A stretch of 64,000 nucleotides of DNA from an uncultured Ramlibacter sp. (GTDB lineage Bacteria > Pseudomonadota > Gammaproteobacteria > Burkholderiales > Burkholderiaceae_C), in assembly GCF_936925435.1 (NCBI RefSeq), contig NZ_CAKZHQ010000023.1:124001-188000 (forward strand). Direction: 5' to 3'. Each line of letters opens with the position of its first letter. The first letter of the stretch is position 1. Positions 1 to 7,465 of this stretch are shown here, piece by piece. The notes under the pieces are model-generated. The model was given only the letters and a program-made list of their open reading frames with translations, did no database searches and was not told the origin of the DNA. The translations under genes were made by a program, and so were the position numbers.

Positions 1-876
1 CCGCTGTTGCCGCGCGGCATCGGCCTGGTGACCTCGCCCGGCGCGGCAGCGCTGCACGACGTGGTCACGGCGCTGCGCCGGCGCGCCCCCCATGTGCCGG
101 TGGTGCTTGCGCCTGCCTCGGTGCAGGGCGCGCAGGCACCGGCCGAACTGGTGCGGGCGCTGCAGTCGCTCTATGCGCTGGCGCAAGCCGGCCAGCTGGA
201 CGTGATCCTGCTGGTGCGCGGCGGCGGCGCCATCGAGGACCTGTGGGCTTTCAACGACGAACAGCTGGCGCGCACCATCGTGCAAAGCCCGGTGCCCCTG
301 GTTTGCGGTGTGGGCCACGAGACCGACTTCACCATCGCCGACTTCTGCGCCGACCTGCGTGCGCCCACGCCCACGGCCGCGGCCGAGCTCGCGGCCCAGC
401 CGCAACAGGCTTGGCTGGGCGCTCTGGACCTGGCGCAGGAGCGCCTGCGGCAGGCCGTGCTGCGCCGCGTGGATGCCGCGGGCCAGCGGCTGGACAGCGC
501 GGCGGCCCGGCTGGGTCGGCCTTCGGCGCGCATGGGTGTGCAGCAGTTGCGGCTGGGCCGGGCCGTCCACCGGCTGCGCTATGCGGTGCAGACGCGGCTG
601 CAACAGGCCCAGGCCCGGCTGGAGGCCAGCGCTTCCGCCCATGGCAATGGGGTGCGCCAGCGCGTGGACAAAGCCCAGCAGAGGTTGGAGCGCCACCAGC
701 TGAGTCTGCAGGCGCTGGATCCGCGCCTGGTCCTGCAGCGCGGCTATGCCTGGCTGGCCGACGCCGACGGGCATGCAGTGACCAGCGTGGGCCAGACCCA
801 TGCCGGTCAGGCCCTGCGCGCCACCCTTGCCGACGGCGAGGTCGATCTGGTTGTCACACCGCCGCGGCTGATTTAG
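1..876 (+). CDS. xseA: Exodeoxyribonuclease VII large subunit (3' part)
   Basis: Large subunit of exonuclease VII, which degrades single-stranded DNA in the cytoplasm together with XseB. The reading frame is already open at base 1, so the gene starts outside the window and the N-terminal OB-fold is missing. The visible part contains the conserved catalytic-domain blocks GLVTSPGAAALHD, VRGGGAIEDLWAFND, GVGHETDFTIADF and APTPTAAAE. A helical, Gln/Arg-rich coiled-coil stretch follows, and the conserved 'DPRLVLQRGYAW' near the C-terminus. sodB follows 61 bp downstream on the same strand, apparently with its own promoter. Family assignment is very secure. Confidence 0.96.
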   Translation, partial: PLLPRGIGLVTSPGAAALHDVVTALRRRAPHVPVVLAPASVQGAQAPAELVRALQSLYALAQAGQLDVILLVRGGGAIEDLWAFNDEQLARTIVQSPVPLVCGVGHETDFTIADFCADLRAPTPTAAAELAAQPQQAWLGALDLAQERLRQAVLRRVDAAGQRLDSAAARLGRPSARMGVQQLRLGRAVHRLRYAVQTRLQQAQARLEASASAHGNGVRQRVDKAQQRLERHQLSLQALDPRLVLQRGYAWLADADGHAVTSVGQTHAGQALRATLADGEVDLVVTPPRLI

Positions 877-880
877 TGCC

Positions 881-886
881 TAGAAT
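881..886 (+). promoter_or_regulatory. TAGAAT -10-like element upstream of sodB
   Basis: A CTAGAAT heptamer lies 51 bp upstream of the sodB start. The same heptamer recurs before several genes in this window, which makes it a plausible -10 box. A TTGTCA at 851-856 is too far away (24 bp) to be a standard -35, so only the -10 is proposed. Confidence 0.4.
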
Positions 887-937
887 CAGCCCGTCCAAAA
901 GCAACACCAACCCGCGACAAACCACGAGGAAAACACC

Positions 938-1519
938 ATGGAACATACCCTTCCCCCGCTGCCTTACCCGATCGACTCGCTGGCGCCCGCGTACTCCAAG
1001 GAAACGCTGGAGTTCCACCACGGCAAGCACCACAACGCGTACGTGGTCAACCTCAACAACCTGCAAAAGGGCACCGAGTTTGAGGCCATGACCCTGGAGG
1101 AGATCATCAAGAAGTCCTCCGGCGGCATCTACAACAACTCGGCCCAGATCTGGAACCACACCTTCTTCTGGAACTGCATGAAGCCTGCCGGCGGCGGCGA
1201 GCCCACGGGCGCGCTGGCCGATGCCATCAACAAGAAGTGGAGCAGCTACGCTGCGTTCAAGGAAGCCTTCGTCAAGTCCGCCGTCGGCAACTTCGGCTCG
1301 GGCTGGACCTGGCTGGTCAAGAAGCCCGACGGCAGCGTTGACATCGTCAACACCGGCGCCGCCGGCACGCCGCTGACCACCGCCGACAAGGCGCTGCTGA
1401 CGGTTGACGTCTGGGAACACGCTTATTACATCGACTACCGCAACCTGCGTCCGAAGTTCGTCGAGACCTTCCTGGACAAGCTGGTGAACTGGGAATTTGC
1501 GGAAAAGAACTTCGCCTGA
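938..1519 (+). CDS. sodB: Superoxide dismutase [Fe]
   Basis: Cytoplasmic iron superoxide dismutase, 193 residues, the usual length for SodB. It converts superoxide to oxygen and hydrogen peroxide. The four metal ligands are visible as H27 (in FHHGKHH), H74 (in NHTFFW), D157 and H161 (in DVWEHAYY). The motif around residues 118-127 ([10 protein letters not shown]) and the residues near the metal fit the Fe rather than the Mn form, although metal choice cannot be proven from sequence. An ATG start follows an 'AGGAAAA' ribosome site. The gene stands alone between xseA and a strong terminator. Confidence 0.97.
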   Translation: MEHTLPPLPYPIDSLAPAYSKETLEFHHGKHHNAYVVNLNNLQKGTEFEAMTLEEIIKKSSGGIYNNSAQIWNHTFFWNCMKPAGGGEPTGALADAINKKWSSYAAFKEAFVKSAVGNFGSGWTWLVKKPDGSVDIVNTGAAGTPLTTADKALLTVDVWEHAYYIDYRNLRPKFVETFLDKLVNWEFAEKNFA

Positions 1520-1546
1520 CGCCCGCCGCAGGCGCAGCAAGGAAAA

Positions 1547-1571
1547 GGGCCGCAAGTGCGGCCCTTTTTTT
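1547..1571. terminator. Bidirectional terminator between sodB and the DUF192 gene
   Basis: Stem GGGCCGC/GCGGCCC (1547-1553 and 1558-1564) with a 4-nt loop, seven T on the + side and AAAA before it. It can therefore stop both sodB and the convergent gene that ends at 1577. Confidence 0.9.
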
Positions 1572-1576
1572 GTCTG

Positions 1577-2026
1577 TTACTTAAAGGGCGCGCCGGCCAG
1601 CCTGAATCCCGGCTTGATGCCCTTTTTGGCAAACCAGCCCTGGTTCATCTCCAGCACGTAGCGCACCGGCTTGTGCGAGCAATGCGAATCGGTGGTCTGC
1701 GGCTTCATGTCCTCGACATTCACGATGCTGCCATCGTCAGCCACGAAGGCAGCCGACAGCGGCAGCAGGGTGTTCTTCATCCAGAAGCACTGCATCGACG
1801 GCTGCTCGAAGACAAACAGCATGCCCTCGTGCTGGGGCATGTCCTTGCGGAACATCAGTCCGGTGGCGCGCTGCTCGCCGGTCTGGGCGACCTGGGCGTC
1901 GATCTGGTGCATGCCGGCGGACAGTTTGACGCGCGGCAGGTTCATCTGGGCGTCCTGCGCCAGGGCAGGCAAGGCGATGCTGGCGGCGATGGCCAGGCCG
2001 GTGAAAAAGCGGTGGGCTACTTGCAT
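1577..2026 (-). CDS. DUF192 family exported protein
   Basis: A 149-residue secreted protein. A Sec signal peptide (MQVAHRFFTGLAIAASIALPALAQ, about 24 residues, cleavage after ALAQ) is followed by a DUF192 domain. That domain is recognised by the 'RATGLMFR' block, 'MLFVFE', 'CFWMKNTLLPLS' and 'VRYVLEMNQGWF'. DUF192 proteins are small periplasmic beta-barrels of unknown role. The ATG at 2026 is chosen because it places the signal peptide at the N-terminus; an upstream in-frame start at 2062 would bury it. The gene is convergent with sodB. Confidence 0.85.
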   Translation of the reverse strand: MQVAHRFFTGLAIAASIALPALAQDAQMNLPRVKLSAGMHQIDAQVAQTGEQRATGLMFRKDMPQHEGMLFVFEQPSMQCFWMKNTLLPLSAAFVADDGSIVNVEDMKPQTTDSHCSHKPVRYVLEMNQGWFAKKGIKPGFRLAGAPFK

Positions 2027-2052
2027 GGAGCAATTGTCGCCCTGAATTGCAA

Positions 2053-2073
2053 ATGCCCGCACGCGGCGGGCAT
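2053..2073 (-). terminator. Hairpin downstream of the lysine-rich protein gene
   Basis: Perfect 8-bp arms ATGCCCGC/GCGGGCAT around a 5-nt loop. It is followed on the minus strand by a weak T-rich stretch (TTTGCAATT). It lies between two minus-strand genes and probably ends the upstream one, although it also overlaps the promoter region of the DUF192 gene. Confidence 0.5.
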
Positions 2074-2092
2074 CTGTTGGCTGGCTGGCCGC

Positions 2093-2404
2093 TCAGGCCT
2101 TCTTGGCGGCGCTGCTGTCGGCCTTCTTGGCCGTGGTCTTCGTCGTCGTGGCCTTCTTTGTCGTGGCCTTCGCCGTCGTGGTCTTCTTGGACTTTTTCTT
2201 GGCCGACTTGTCGGCCTTGGCCTTGCAGTTCTTCTCGGCCTTGGTGCTCTTCTTCGCCTTGCTGCTCTTCTTGGCTTCGGCCTTGGGCGCGGCGGCGTCG
2301 GGAGCCGGGCTGATGACGGTCGCCGGCGCAGCCGGGGCGGGGGCTTGCGCGAACGAGGTCGTGATGAACAGCGAGGCGATCAGGGCTGCGAGAAGCTTGT
2401 GCAT
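2093..2404 (-). CDS. Lysine/alanine/threonine-rich exported protein
   Basis: A 103-residue protein with a clear N-terminal signal peptide (residues 1-20, MHKLLAALIASLFITTSFAQ). A Pro/Ala-rich linker follows, then a strongly basic tail (about residues 42-103) made almost only of Lys, Ala, Thr and Ser in histone H1-like repeats (KKAT, TTKT, AKKA). No enzyme domain is visible. Such tails resemble bacterial histone-like proteins, but those are cytoplasmic whereas this one carries an export signal. Function unknown. The repetitive codons also produce an opposite-strand open frame, which is a shadow. Confidence 0.7.
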   Translation of the reverse strand: MHKLLAALIASLFITTSFAQAPAPAAPATVISPAPDAAAPKAEAKKSSKAKKSTKAEKNCKAKADKSAKKKSKKTTTAKATTKKATTTKTTAKKADSSAAKKA

Positions 2405-2506
2405 GGTGGGGCTTTCAGGGTGAATCTATGTGTTGAAATCCTGCAGGTGGGCGCAGGTCCAGTCCTGACGACGAGTTTGCACAAAGATTGACCGGGCCCA
2501 AAAGCG

Positions 2507-2528
2507 GAAAAGCCCGCCAAAGGCGGGC
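2507..2528 (-). terminator. Minus-strand terminator beside a gene relic
   Basis: Stem GCCCGCC/GGCGGGC (2512-2518 and 2522-2528) with a 3-nt loop. Read on the minus strand it is followed by TTTT. No intact gene ends here, only the stub at 2551-2616. Confidence 0.7.
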
Positions 2529-2550
2529 CATTTCAGGAGAGCAAGAGAAT

Positions 2551-2616
2551 TACTTCCTGGCTTCTTCCTTCTTCACTTCAGTCTGGCGGCCGGGGCCGTA
2601 GCTGCGGCGGGAGCTT
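2551..2616 (-). pseudogene. Possible 3' relic of a lost gene
   Basis: On the minus strand a short open frame reads ...RSYGPGRQTEVKKEEARK and a stop (TAA at 2551-2553). The intact minus-strand terminator lies about 20 bp further on. Upstream the frame is closed by a stop after about 22 codons, and no start codon is present. The basic tail is like the ends of RNA-binding or helicase proteins, but no family can be named. Inference only. Confidence 0.3.
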
Positions 2617-2791
2617 GGTTATTTCCATGAACAAGCTCCACCGGGTCCTGAACCAACGCGGCCCGATCGCCTGGGGTTGACAGGGTGGGCGCCCATCTCC
2701 GGCGGCGCAGCAGCTGCGCGCTAGAATTCAAACGCTTCGCCACAGGCAAGCCATTTGCATCCTGTTCCCCCAACCCGGTGACGTTTTTTCC

Positions 2792-4045
2792 ATGTACCAG
2801 CACATCAAGGTGCCCGCCCAGGGCCAGAAGATCACGGTCAATGCCGACACGTCGCTGAACGTGCCGGACGAGCCCATCATTCCGTACATCGAAGGCGACG
2901 GCACCGGCGCGGACATCACGCCGGTGATGCTCAAGGTGGTGGACGCGGCCGTGGCCAAGGCCTACGGCGGCAAGAAGAAAATCCACTGGATGGAAGTCTT
3001 CGCCGGCGAGAAGTCGACCAGGATCTACGGGCCCGACGTCTGGATGCCCGAAGAAACCCTGCACGCCGTGCGCGACTACGTTGTTTCCATCAAGGGCCCG
3101 CTGACCACGCCCGTGGGCGGTGGCATCCGTTCGCTGAACGTGGCCCTGCGCCAGGAGCTGGACTTGTACGTCTGCCTGCGGCCGGTGCAGTACTTCAAGG
3201 GCGTTCCCTCGCCGTTGAAGGAACCCGAAAAGACCAACATGGTGATCTTCCGCGAGAACTCGGAAGACATCTACGCCGGCATCGAATTCGAAGCCGAGTC
3301 CGACAAGGCCAAGAAACTCATCAAGTTCCTGCAGGACGAGATGGGCGTCAAGAAGATCCGCTTTCCCGACACCTCGGGCATCGGCGTCAAGCCGGTCTCG
3401 CGTGAAGGCACGGAGCGCCTGGTGCGCAAGGCCATCCAGTACGCCATCGACAACAACAAGCCCAATGTGACCATCGTTCACAAGGGCAACATCATGAAGT
3501 TCACCGAAGGGGGCTTCCGTGATTGGTCCTACGCCCTGGCGCAAAAGGAGTTCGGCGCCCAGCTGATTGACGGCGGCCCGTGGTGCAAGTTCAAGAACCC
3601 CAAGACCGGCAAGGACATCGTCATCAAGGACTCGATCGCCGACGCCTTCCTGCAGCAGATCCTGCTGCGCCCGGCCGAGTACAGCGTGGTTGCCACCCTG
3701 AACCTCAACGGCGACTACATCTCCGACGCCCTGGCGGCCCAGGTCGGTGGCATCGGCATCGCCCCTGGCGCCAACCTGAGCGACACCGTCGCCATGTTTG
3801 AAGCCACCCATGGCACGGCGCCCAAGTACGCCGGCAAGGACTACGTCAACCCAGGTTCGGAAATTCTCTCGGCCGAGATGATGCTGCGCCACATGGGCTG
3901 GACCGCGGCGGCCGACCTGATCATCAGCTCGCTGGAAAAGTCCATCGCCTCCAAGAAGGTGACCTACGACTTCGCCCGCCTGATGGATGGTGCGACCCAG
4001 GTCTCGTGCTCGGGTTTTGGCCAGGTGATGATCGACCACATGTGA
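2792..4045 (+). CDS. icd: NADP-dependent isocitrate dehydrogenase, dimeric type
   Basis: TCA-cycle enzyme converting isocitrate to 2-oxoglutarate and CO2 with NADP, homodimeric, 417 residues (E. coli Icd 416). Visible features are the substrate loop '[13 protein letters not shown]' with Ser114 (the residue phosphorylated by AceK in E. coli), '[13 protein letters not shown]', the metal-binding Asp residues in the '[17 protein letters not shown]' block, and 'HGTAPKYAG', whose Lys-Tyr pair indicates NADP preference. A second, unrelated NADP-isocitrate dehydrogenase follows 165 bp downstream after a strong terminator, so the two are separate transcription units. A CTAGAAT promoter-like element lies upstream at 2721. 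Confidence 0.97.
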   Translation: MYQHIKVPAQGQKITVNADTSLNVPDEPIIPYIEGDGTGADITPVMLKVVDAAVAKAYGGKKKIHWMEVFAGEKSTRIYGPDVWMPEETLHAVRDYVVSIKGPLTTPVGGGIRSLNVALRQELDLYVCLRPVQYFKGVPSPLKEPEKTNMVIFRENSEDIYAGIEFEAESDKAKKLIKFLQDEMGVKKIRFPDTSGIGVKPVSREGTERLVRKAIQYAIDNNKPNVTIVHKGNIMKFTEGGFRDWSYALAQKEFGAQLIDGGPWCKFKNPKTGKDIVIKDSIADAFLQQILLRPAEYSVVATLNLNGDYISDALAAQVGGIGIAPGANLSDTVAMFEATHGTAPKYAGKDYVNPGSEILSAEMMLRHMGWTAAADLIISSLEKSIASKKVTYDFARLMDGATQVSCSGFGQVMIDHM

Positions 4046-4090
4046 GGTCACGAATGCGATGGCATCCCCGCGCAGGCGGGGCTGCTAAAA

Positions 4091-4118
4091 AGCCGCCCCA
4101 CGAGGCGGCTTTTTTTTT
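4091..4118 (+). terminator. Terminator of icd
   Basis: Stem AGCCGCC/GGCGGCT (4091-4097 and 4104-4110) followed by eight T. Just upstream (about 4068-4084) a second GC hairpin with CCCCGC/GCGGGG arms resembles the small palindromic repeats seen elsewhere in the window. Confidence 0.9.
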
Positions 4119-4210
4119 GGCCGGAGATCCTAGGTCTCACAGCGTAAAATGGGCCATCGCATCGTGCTGCCGCGCGGTGCCCGATCAACCTTTTTCTGAG
4201 AGGCATCACC

Positions 4211-6448
4211 TTGGCTGCCGACCTTTCCAAGATCATCTACACGCTCACGGACGAAGCTCCGTACCTGGCGACCCACGCCTTCCTGCCCATCGTGCGCACC
4301 TTCGCGGCGGCTGCGGACATCGAAGTGGCCGAGAGCGACATCTCCGTGGCCAACCGCATCCTTGGCGAATTCCCCGACTTCCTGAACGACCAGCAAAAGA
4401 CGCCCAGCACCTTGGCGGAGCTGGGAAAGAAGACGCTGGAAGCTGATGCCAACATCATCAAGCTGCCCAATATCAGCGCCTCGCAGAACCAGCTGGTGGC
4501 TGCCATCCGCGAACTGCGCGGCCGCGGCTTCATGGTTCCCGAGTACCCGGAGAACCCGAAGACCGACGAAGACAAGGCGATTCGCCTGCGTTACTCCAAG
4601 GTGCTGGGTTCGGCGGTCAATCCGGTGCTGCGCGAGGGCAATTCCGACCGCCGCGCTCCGAAGGCCGTCAAGGAATTCGCCCGCAAGCATCCGCACAGCA
4701 TGGGTGAGTGGAGCCCCGCATCGCGCACCCATGTCTCGCACATGACGCACGGCGACTTCTACCACGGCGAAAAGTCGATCACGCTGGACAAGGCCCGCGA
4801 CGTCAAGATGGAGCTGGTCACGAAGTCCGGCAAGACCATCGTGCTCAAGCCCAAGGTCTCGCTGCTGGCCGGCGAAATCATCGACTCGATGTTCATGAGC
4901 AAGAAGGCCCTGCTGGCCTTCTACGAGCAGCAGATCGAGGACGCGAAGGCCACCGGCGTGATGTTCTCGCTGCACGTCAAGGCCACGATGATGAAGGTGT
5001 CGCACCCCATCGTCTTCGGCCACTGCGTGCGCATGTTCTACAAGGAAGCCTTCGAAAAGCACGGCAAGCTGTTCGACGAGCTGGGCGTGAACGTCAACAA
5101 CGGCATGGCCAACCTGTACGAGAAGATCGCCACGCTGCCGCAGTCGCAGCAGGACGAGATCAAGCGCGACTTGCATGCCTGCCTGGAAGACCGGCCCTCG
5201 CTGGCGATGGTCGACTCGGCCAAGGGCATCACCAATTTCCATTCGCCCAACGACGTCATCGTGGACGCGTCGATGCCGGCCATGATCCGCCAGGGCGGCA
5301 AGATGTACGGCGCCGACGGCCGCCTGAAGGAAGCCAAGGCGGTCATCCCCGAGTCGACCTTTGCCCGCATCTACCAGGAGATCATCAACTTCTGCAAGTG
5401 GCACGGCAACTTCGACCCCAAGACCATGGGCACCGTGCCCAATGTCGGCCTGATGGCGCAGCAGGCCGAGGAATACGGCTCGCACGACAAGACATTCGAG
5501 ATCGCGGAAGACGGCGTGGCCAACATCACCGATATCGCCACCGGCGAGGTGCTGCTGGCGCAGAACGTGGAGCAGGGCGACCTCTGGCGCATGTGCCAGG
5601 TCAAGGACGCCGCCATCCGCGACTGGGTCAAGCTCGCGGTCACGCGCGCCCGCAACTCCGGCATGACGGCCGTGTTCTGGCTCGACGCCTACCGCCCGCA
5701 CGAGGCGGAAGTGATCAAGAAGGTCAACACCTACCTGAAGGACCACGACACCCAGGGCCTGGACATCCAGATCATGAGCCAGGTGCGCGCCATGCGCTAC
5801 ACGCTCGAGCGTGTCGTCCGCGGCATTGACACCATCAGCGTCACCGGCAACATCCTGCGCGACTACCTGACCGACCTGTTCCCGATCATGGAGCTGGGCA
5901 CCAGCGCCAAGATGCTGTCCATCGTCCCGCTGATGGCGGGCGGCGGCATGTACGAGACCGGCGCCGGCGGCTCGGCACCCAAACACGTGCAGCAACTGGT
6001 GGAAGAAAACCACCTGCGCTGGGATTCACTGGGCGAATTCCTCGCGCTGGCCGTGAGCCTGGAGGATCTGGGCCTCAAGACAGGCAACAGCAAGGCCAAG
6101 ATTCTCGCCACGGCGCTGGATGCGGCCACAGGCAAGCTCCTGGACAACAACAAGAGCCCTTCGCCCAAGACCGGCCAACTCGACAACCGCGGCAGCCAGT
6201 TCTACCTGACGATGTATTGGGCCCAGGCGCTGGCGGCGCAGACGCAGGACGCCGAGCTGGCCAAGCGCTTCGCACCGCTGGCCAAGGCGCTCACGGCCAA
6301 CGAGCAGAAGATCGTGGACGAGCTCAACGCCGTGCAAGGCCAAGCGGTCGACATCGGCGGCTACTATTTCCCGGACCGCCAGAAGGTCAGCGCGGTGATG
6401 CGTCCGAGCCAGACCTTCAACGAGGTGCTGGCCACGGCGCAGGCCTGA
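4211..6448 (+). CDS. NADP-dependent isocitrate dehydrogenase, monomeric type
   Basis: Monomeric isocitrate dehydrogenase (IDH-II class), 745 residues, matching the family length of about 740. It catalyses the same reaction as icd but is not homologous in overall length or fold organisation. Recognisable blocks include '[21 protein letters not shown]' at the start, '[19 protein letters not shown]', '[14 protein letters not shown]'-like text near residue 175, '[24 protein letters not shown]', '[12 protein letters not shown]' and '[12 protein letters not shown]'. A TTG start at 4211 follows a GAGAGG ribosome site; no ATG lies close enough to keep the conserved N-terminus. Sitting next to icd suggests condition-specific use of two isozymes. 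Confidence 0.95.
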   Translation: MAADLSKIIYTLTDEAPYLATHAFLPIVRTFAAAADIEVAESDISVANRILGEFPDFLNDQQKTPSTLAELGKKTLEADANIIKLPNISASQNQLVAAIRELRGRGFMVPEYPENPKTDEDKAIRLRYSKVLGSAVNPVLREGNSDRRAPKAVKEFARKHPHSMGEWSPASRTHVSHMTHGDFYHGEKSITLDKARDVKMELVTKSGKTIVLKPKVSLLAGEIIDSMFMSKKALLAFYEQQIEDAKATGVMFSLHVKATMMKVSHPIVFGHCVRMFYKEAFEKHGKLFDELGVNVNNGMANLYEKIATLPQSQQDEIKRDLHACLEDRPSLAMVDSAKGITNFHSPNDVIVDASMPAMIRQGGKMYGADGRLKEAKAVIPESTFARIYQEIINFCKWHGNFDPKTMGTVPNVGLMAQQAEEYGSHDKTFEIAEDGVANITDIATGEVLLAQNVEQGDLWRMCQVKDAAIRDWVKLAVTRARNSGMTAVFWLDAYRPHEAEVIKKVNTYLKDHDTQGLDIQIMSQVRAMRYTLERVVRGIDTISVTGNILRDYLTDLFPIMELGTSAKMLSIVPLMAGGGMYETGAGGSAPKHVQQLVEENHLRWDSLGEFLALAVSLEDLGLKTGNSKAKILATALDAATGKLLDNNKSPSPKTGQLDNRGSQFYLTMYWAQALAAQTQDAELAKRFAPLAKALTANEQKIVDELNAVQGQAVDIGGYYFPDRQKVSAVMRPSQTFNEVLATAQA

Positions 6449-6452
6449 GCAA

Positions 6453-6475
6453 GCCCCGCCTGCGAACGGCGGGGC
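6453..6475. terminator. GC hairpin between the monomeric IDH and the cold-shock gene
   Basis: Perfect 8-bp arms GCCCCGCC/GGCGGGGC with a 7-nt loop between two convergent genes. There is no T-run, so it may end transcripts only weakly or protect 3' ends. Confidence 0.55.
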
Positions 6476-6489
6476 CCCCTGGCCGGCGG

Positions 6490-6810
6490 CTATTGGGCGC
6501 CGGTGTTCACGTGGCTGGTGGCGTGGAACTGTGGCGCGCGGACCTTGGAGTGCCGCAGGGGGCGCTCAACCGGCGCTGCCTGCTCGGTGCGGATAGGGCC
6601 GATCTCGGCCTGGATGTTCTGGGCCAGTTGGCCCTTGGGACCCTCGGCGACTTCGAACGTCACCCGGGAGCCCTGCTTGAGGGTTTTGAAGCCCTCCATG
6701 GCGATGGCCGAGAAATGCGCAAAAACGTCGGCCCCGCCGCCATCGGGCTCGATGAAGCCGAAGCCCTTGGCATCGTTGAACCATTTGACTGTCCCGGTGG
6801 CCGTTGTCAT
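6490..6810 (-). CDS. Cold-shock domain protein with C-terminal extension
   Basis: RNA/DNA-binding cold-shock domain in residues 1-68: '[25 protein letters not shown]' is the RNP1 region and 'VFAHFSAI' is RNP2. Bacterial CspA proteins are about 67-70 residues; this one has 106. The extra 38 residues are basic and His-rich ([19 protein letters not shown]) and do not match a domain I recognise. A long AT-richer leader precedes the start (6811 onward), as is usual for csp mRNAs. It lies between the IDH gene and clpS on the opposite strand. Confidence 0.9.
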   Translation of the reverse strand: MTTATGTVKWFNDAKGFGFIEPDGGGADVFAHFSAIAMEGFKTLKQGSRVTFEVAEGPKGQLAQNIQAEIGPIRTEQAAPVERPLRHSKVRAPQFHATSHVNTGAQ

Positions 6811-7041
6811 TTGTTCGTCCCAGCTTATTCCCTCTGTCTGTGCGAAGTGTCACGAATCCAGCAGGGGCTGTCAACAATTTCAAGAACTTAAGTTTCGCTG
6901 GCCGGGCTATCGCAAGCCCGGGGACAATTGCCGCCAGGCGTGCGGGCGGGCCATGCCCCGAGGGCCCGTTGCGGGCGTTGCTTGAATGTGACCAATCCGC
7001 CACCAATTCACCTTGGCACCACATAGCGAAAGCGCGCTCGC

Positions 7042-7047
7042 TAGAAT
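7042..7047 (+). promoter_or_regulatory. TAGAAT -10-like element placing the clpS start
   Basis: A TAGAAT hexamer ends 7 bp before the ATG at 7055, so transcription would begin at or one base before the start codon (leaderless mRNA). No convincing -35 sits at 17 bp; a TTGGCA at 7013 is 23 bp away. Confidence 0.45.
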
Positions 7048-7054
7048 GAATTTC

Positions 7055-7414
7055 ATGGCAACAAATCCACCCACCCCGGCCCCGGTCGCGCCCAAGACGC
7101 GGCCCAAAGTCGACGACGGCGGGTCCGTGGTGCTCGAGAGGCGCACCCAGAAAACCAAGCCTCCCCAGATGTACCAGGTCGTCATGCTCAATGACGACTA
7201 CACCCCCATGGAGTTCGTGGTGGTGGTGATCCAGGAGTATTTCAACAAGGACAGGGAGACGGCCACCCAGATCATGCTCAAGATCCATCTGGACGGAAAA
7301 GCCATCTGCGGCGTTTTTTCGAGGGACGTCGCGGCCACCAAGGTCGACCAGGTGCAGGAAGCGGCGCGGCAAGCAGGGCATCCGCTGCAATGTGTGAGCG
7401 AACCGGTTGAATAA
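7055..7414 (+). CDS. clpS: ATP-dependent Clp protease adaptor ClpS
   Basis: Adaptor that hands N-degron substrates to ClpA. It has about 119 residues from the start chosen here. The conserved core is plain: '[21 protein letters not shown]', which carries the N-end-binding Asn-Asp-Asp, then '[21 protein letters not shown]' and a C-terminal '[17 protein letters not shown]'. The ATG at 7055 is preferred because TAGAAT ends 7 bp upstream. An ATG at 7046 lies inside that promoter element, and the longest frame would start at 7013. clpA begins 51 bp downstream, the classical clpS-clpA pair. Confidence 0.95.
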   Translation: MATNPPTPAPVAPKTRPKVDDGGSVVLERRTQKTKPPQMYQVVMLNDDYTPMEFVVVVIQEYFNKDRETATQIMLKIHLDGKAICGVFSRDVAATKVDQVQEAARQAGHPLQCVSEPVE

Positions 7415-7465
7415 ATCCGGATCGAACCGATTTAGTATGCGTAGCAAAGGCAAAAAGGAAATCAC

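Larger units (their letters stand above)
2405..2791. other. 387-bp gap: gene relic, terminator and icd promoter region
   Basis: From 2405 to about 2500 lies the upstream region of the minus-strand lysine-rich gene. A minus-strand terminator sits at 2507-2528. From 2551 to about 2616 there is a minus-strand open stub ending in VKKEEARK and a stop, which looks like the 3' end of a lost gene. From about 2620 to 2791 is the icd upstream region, including CTAGAAT at 2721-2727, 65 bp before the icd start. Confidence 0.5.

Noticed and set aside
2573-4051. 492-codon minus-strand open frame opposite icd
   Set aside because: It is the antisense of a very secure gene, its sequence is Val/Gly/His/Asp-rich in the manner of GC-rich shadow frames, and no start or family motif fits.
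4130-6013. 627-codon minus-strand open frame opposite the monomeric IDH
   Set aside because: Shadow of a well-conserved gene; composition dominated by His, Val, Asp and Gly with no recognisable domain.
7013-7054. Upstream start for clpS
   Set aside because: Adds residues absent from the ClpS family and overlaps the TAGAAT box; ATG 7055 fits better.
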